Assembly (NCBI RefSeq): GCF_000208745.1
Contig: NC_030854.1
Coordinates: 37,331,355-37,395,354 of the forward strand
Source of the DNA: Theobroma cacao
Taxonomy: Eukaryota; Streptophyta; Magnoliopsida; Malvales; Malvaceae
Length of the DNA: 64,000 nucleotides
Direction: 5' to 3'
Part shown: piece after piece, positions 63,975 through 64,000 of the stretch
Position numbering within the stretch: the first letter of the stretch is position 1
Layout of the letters: every line of letters begins with the position of its first letter
Position numbers and translations under genes: made by a program
The notes under the pieces: generated by a model
Database searches by the model: none
What the model saw: only the letters and a program-made list of their open reading frames with translations
What the model was told of the DNA's origin: nothing

Positions 63975-64000
63975 CTGGAAAAAAGGAAGCAACAACAAAT

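Noticed and set aside
1..64000. tRNA, rRNA or CRISPR-like arrays
   Set aside because: I looked for GGTTCGA-type T-loops, long conserved rRNA blocks and regularly spaced repeats and found none that hold up.

Overview
This is a stretch of a flowering-plant (eudicot) nuclear genome. The evidence is AT-rich intergenic DNA, GT-AG introns, long UTRs, and plant-only families: MYB-CC, class A GATA, PPR-DYW, GH17 with an X8 module, plant KASH and chloroplast NDH subunits. Gene content and order resemble parts of the Arabidopsis blocks around At3g03970-At3g04030 and At5g18210-At5g18240, as I remember them. This suggests a rosid; Malvales is only a guess.

Layout: 1-3.7 kb is intergenic. 4.0-6.0 kb (+) is a MYB-CC factor of the MYR1/MYR2 type. 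7.9-13.9 kb (+) is a CCR4-NOT subunit 3 gene of at least 16 coding exons. 14-22 kb is gene-poor but eventful: a 731-bp PIF/Harbinger-like MITE, a scrambled fragment of NOT3 exons 13-14, a 132-nt miRNA-like hairpin, and an (AT)n tract. 22.2-25.2 kb (+) is a GPI-anchored GH17 beta-1,3-glucanase with an X8 module. 29.4-30.5 kb (-) is a class A GATA factor. 34.1-37.8 kb (-) is an HNH-nuclease-domain protein. 38.9-41.8 kb (-) is the TATA-binding protein. 42.8-47.4 kb (-) is a tandem array of three short-chain dehydrogenase/reductase genes, the first a pseudogene. 48.7-52.1 kb (-) is a 1,093-residue PPR-DYW protein. 53.2-55.3 kb (+) is an ING1-like PHD protein. 58.6-60.6 kb (+) is an ARM-repeat KASH protein (SINE1/SINE2 type). 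61.2-62.7 kb (-) is the chloroplast NDH subunit PnsB2 (NDF2). The window ends in the last exon of a tandem paralogue, probably NDF5-like.

Most genes are single housekeeping or regulatory units, each with its own promoter; they do not form a pathway. Transcription (GATA, TBP, MYB-CC), mRNA decay (NOT3), chromatin reading (ING), organelle RNA editing (PPR-DYW), nuclear envelope (SINE) and photosynthetic electron flow (PnsB2) are all represented. Functional clustering is limited to the two tandem duplications, SDR and NDF2/NDF5. I rebuilt the exons by hand from reading frame, family similarity and splice dinucleotides. UTR ends are not defined. I found no tRNA, rRNA, CRISPR or intact autonomous transposon.
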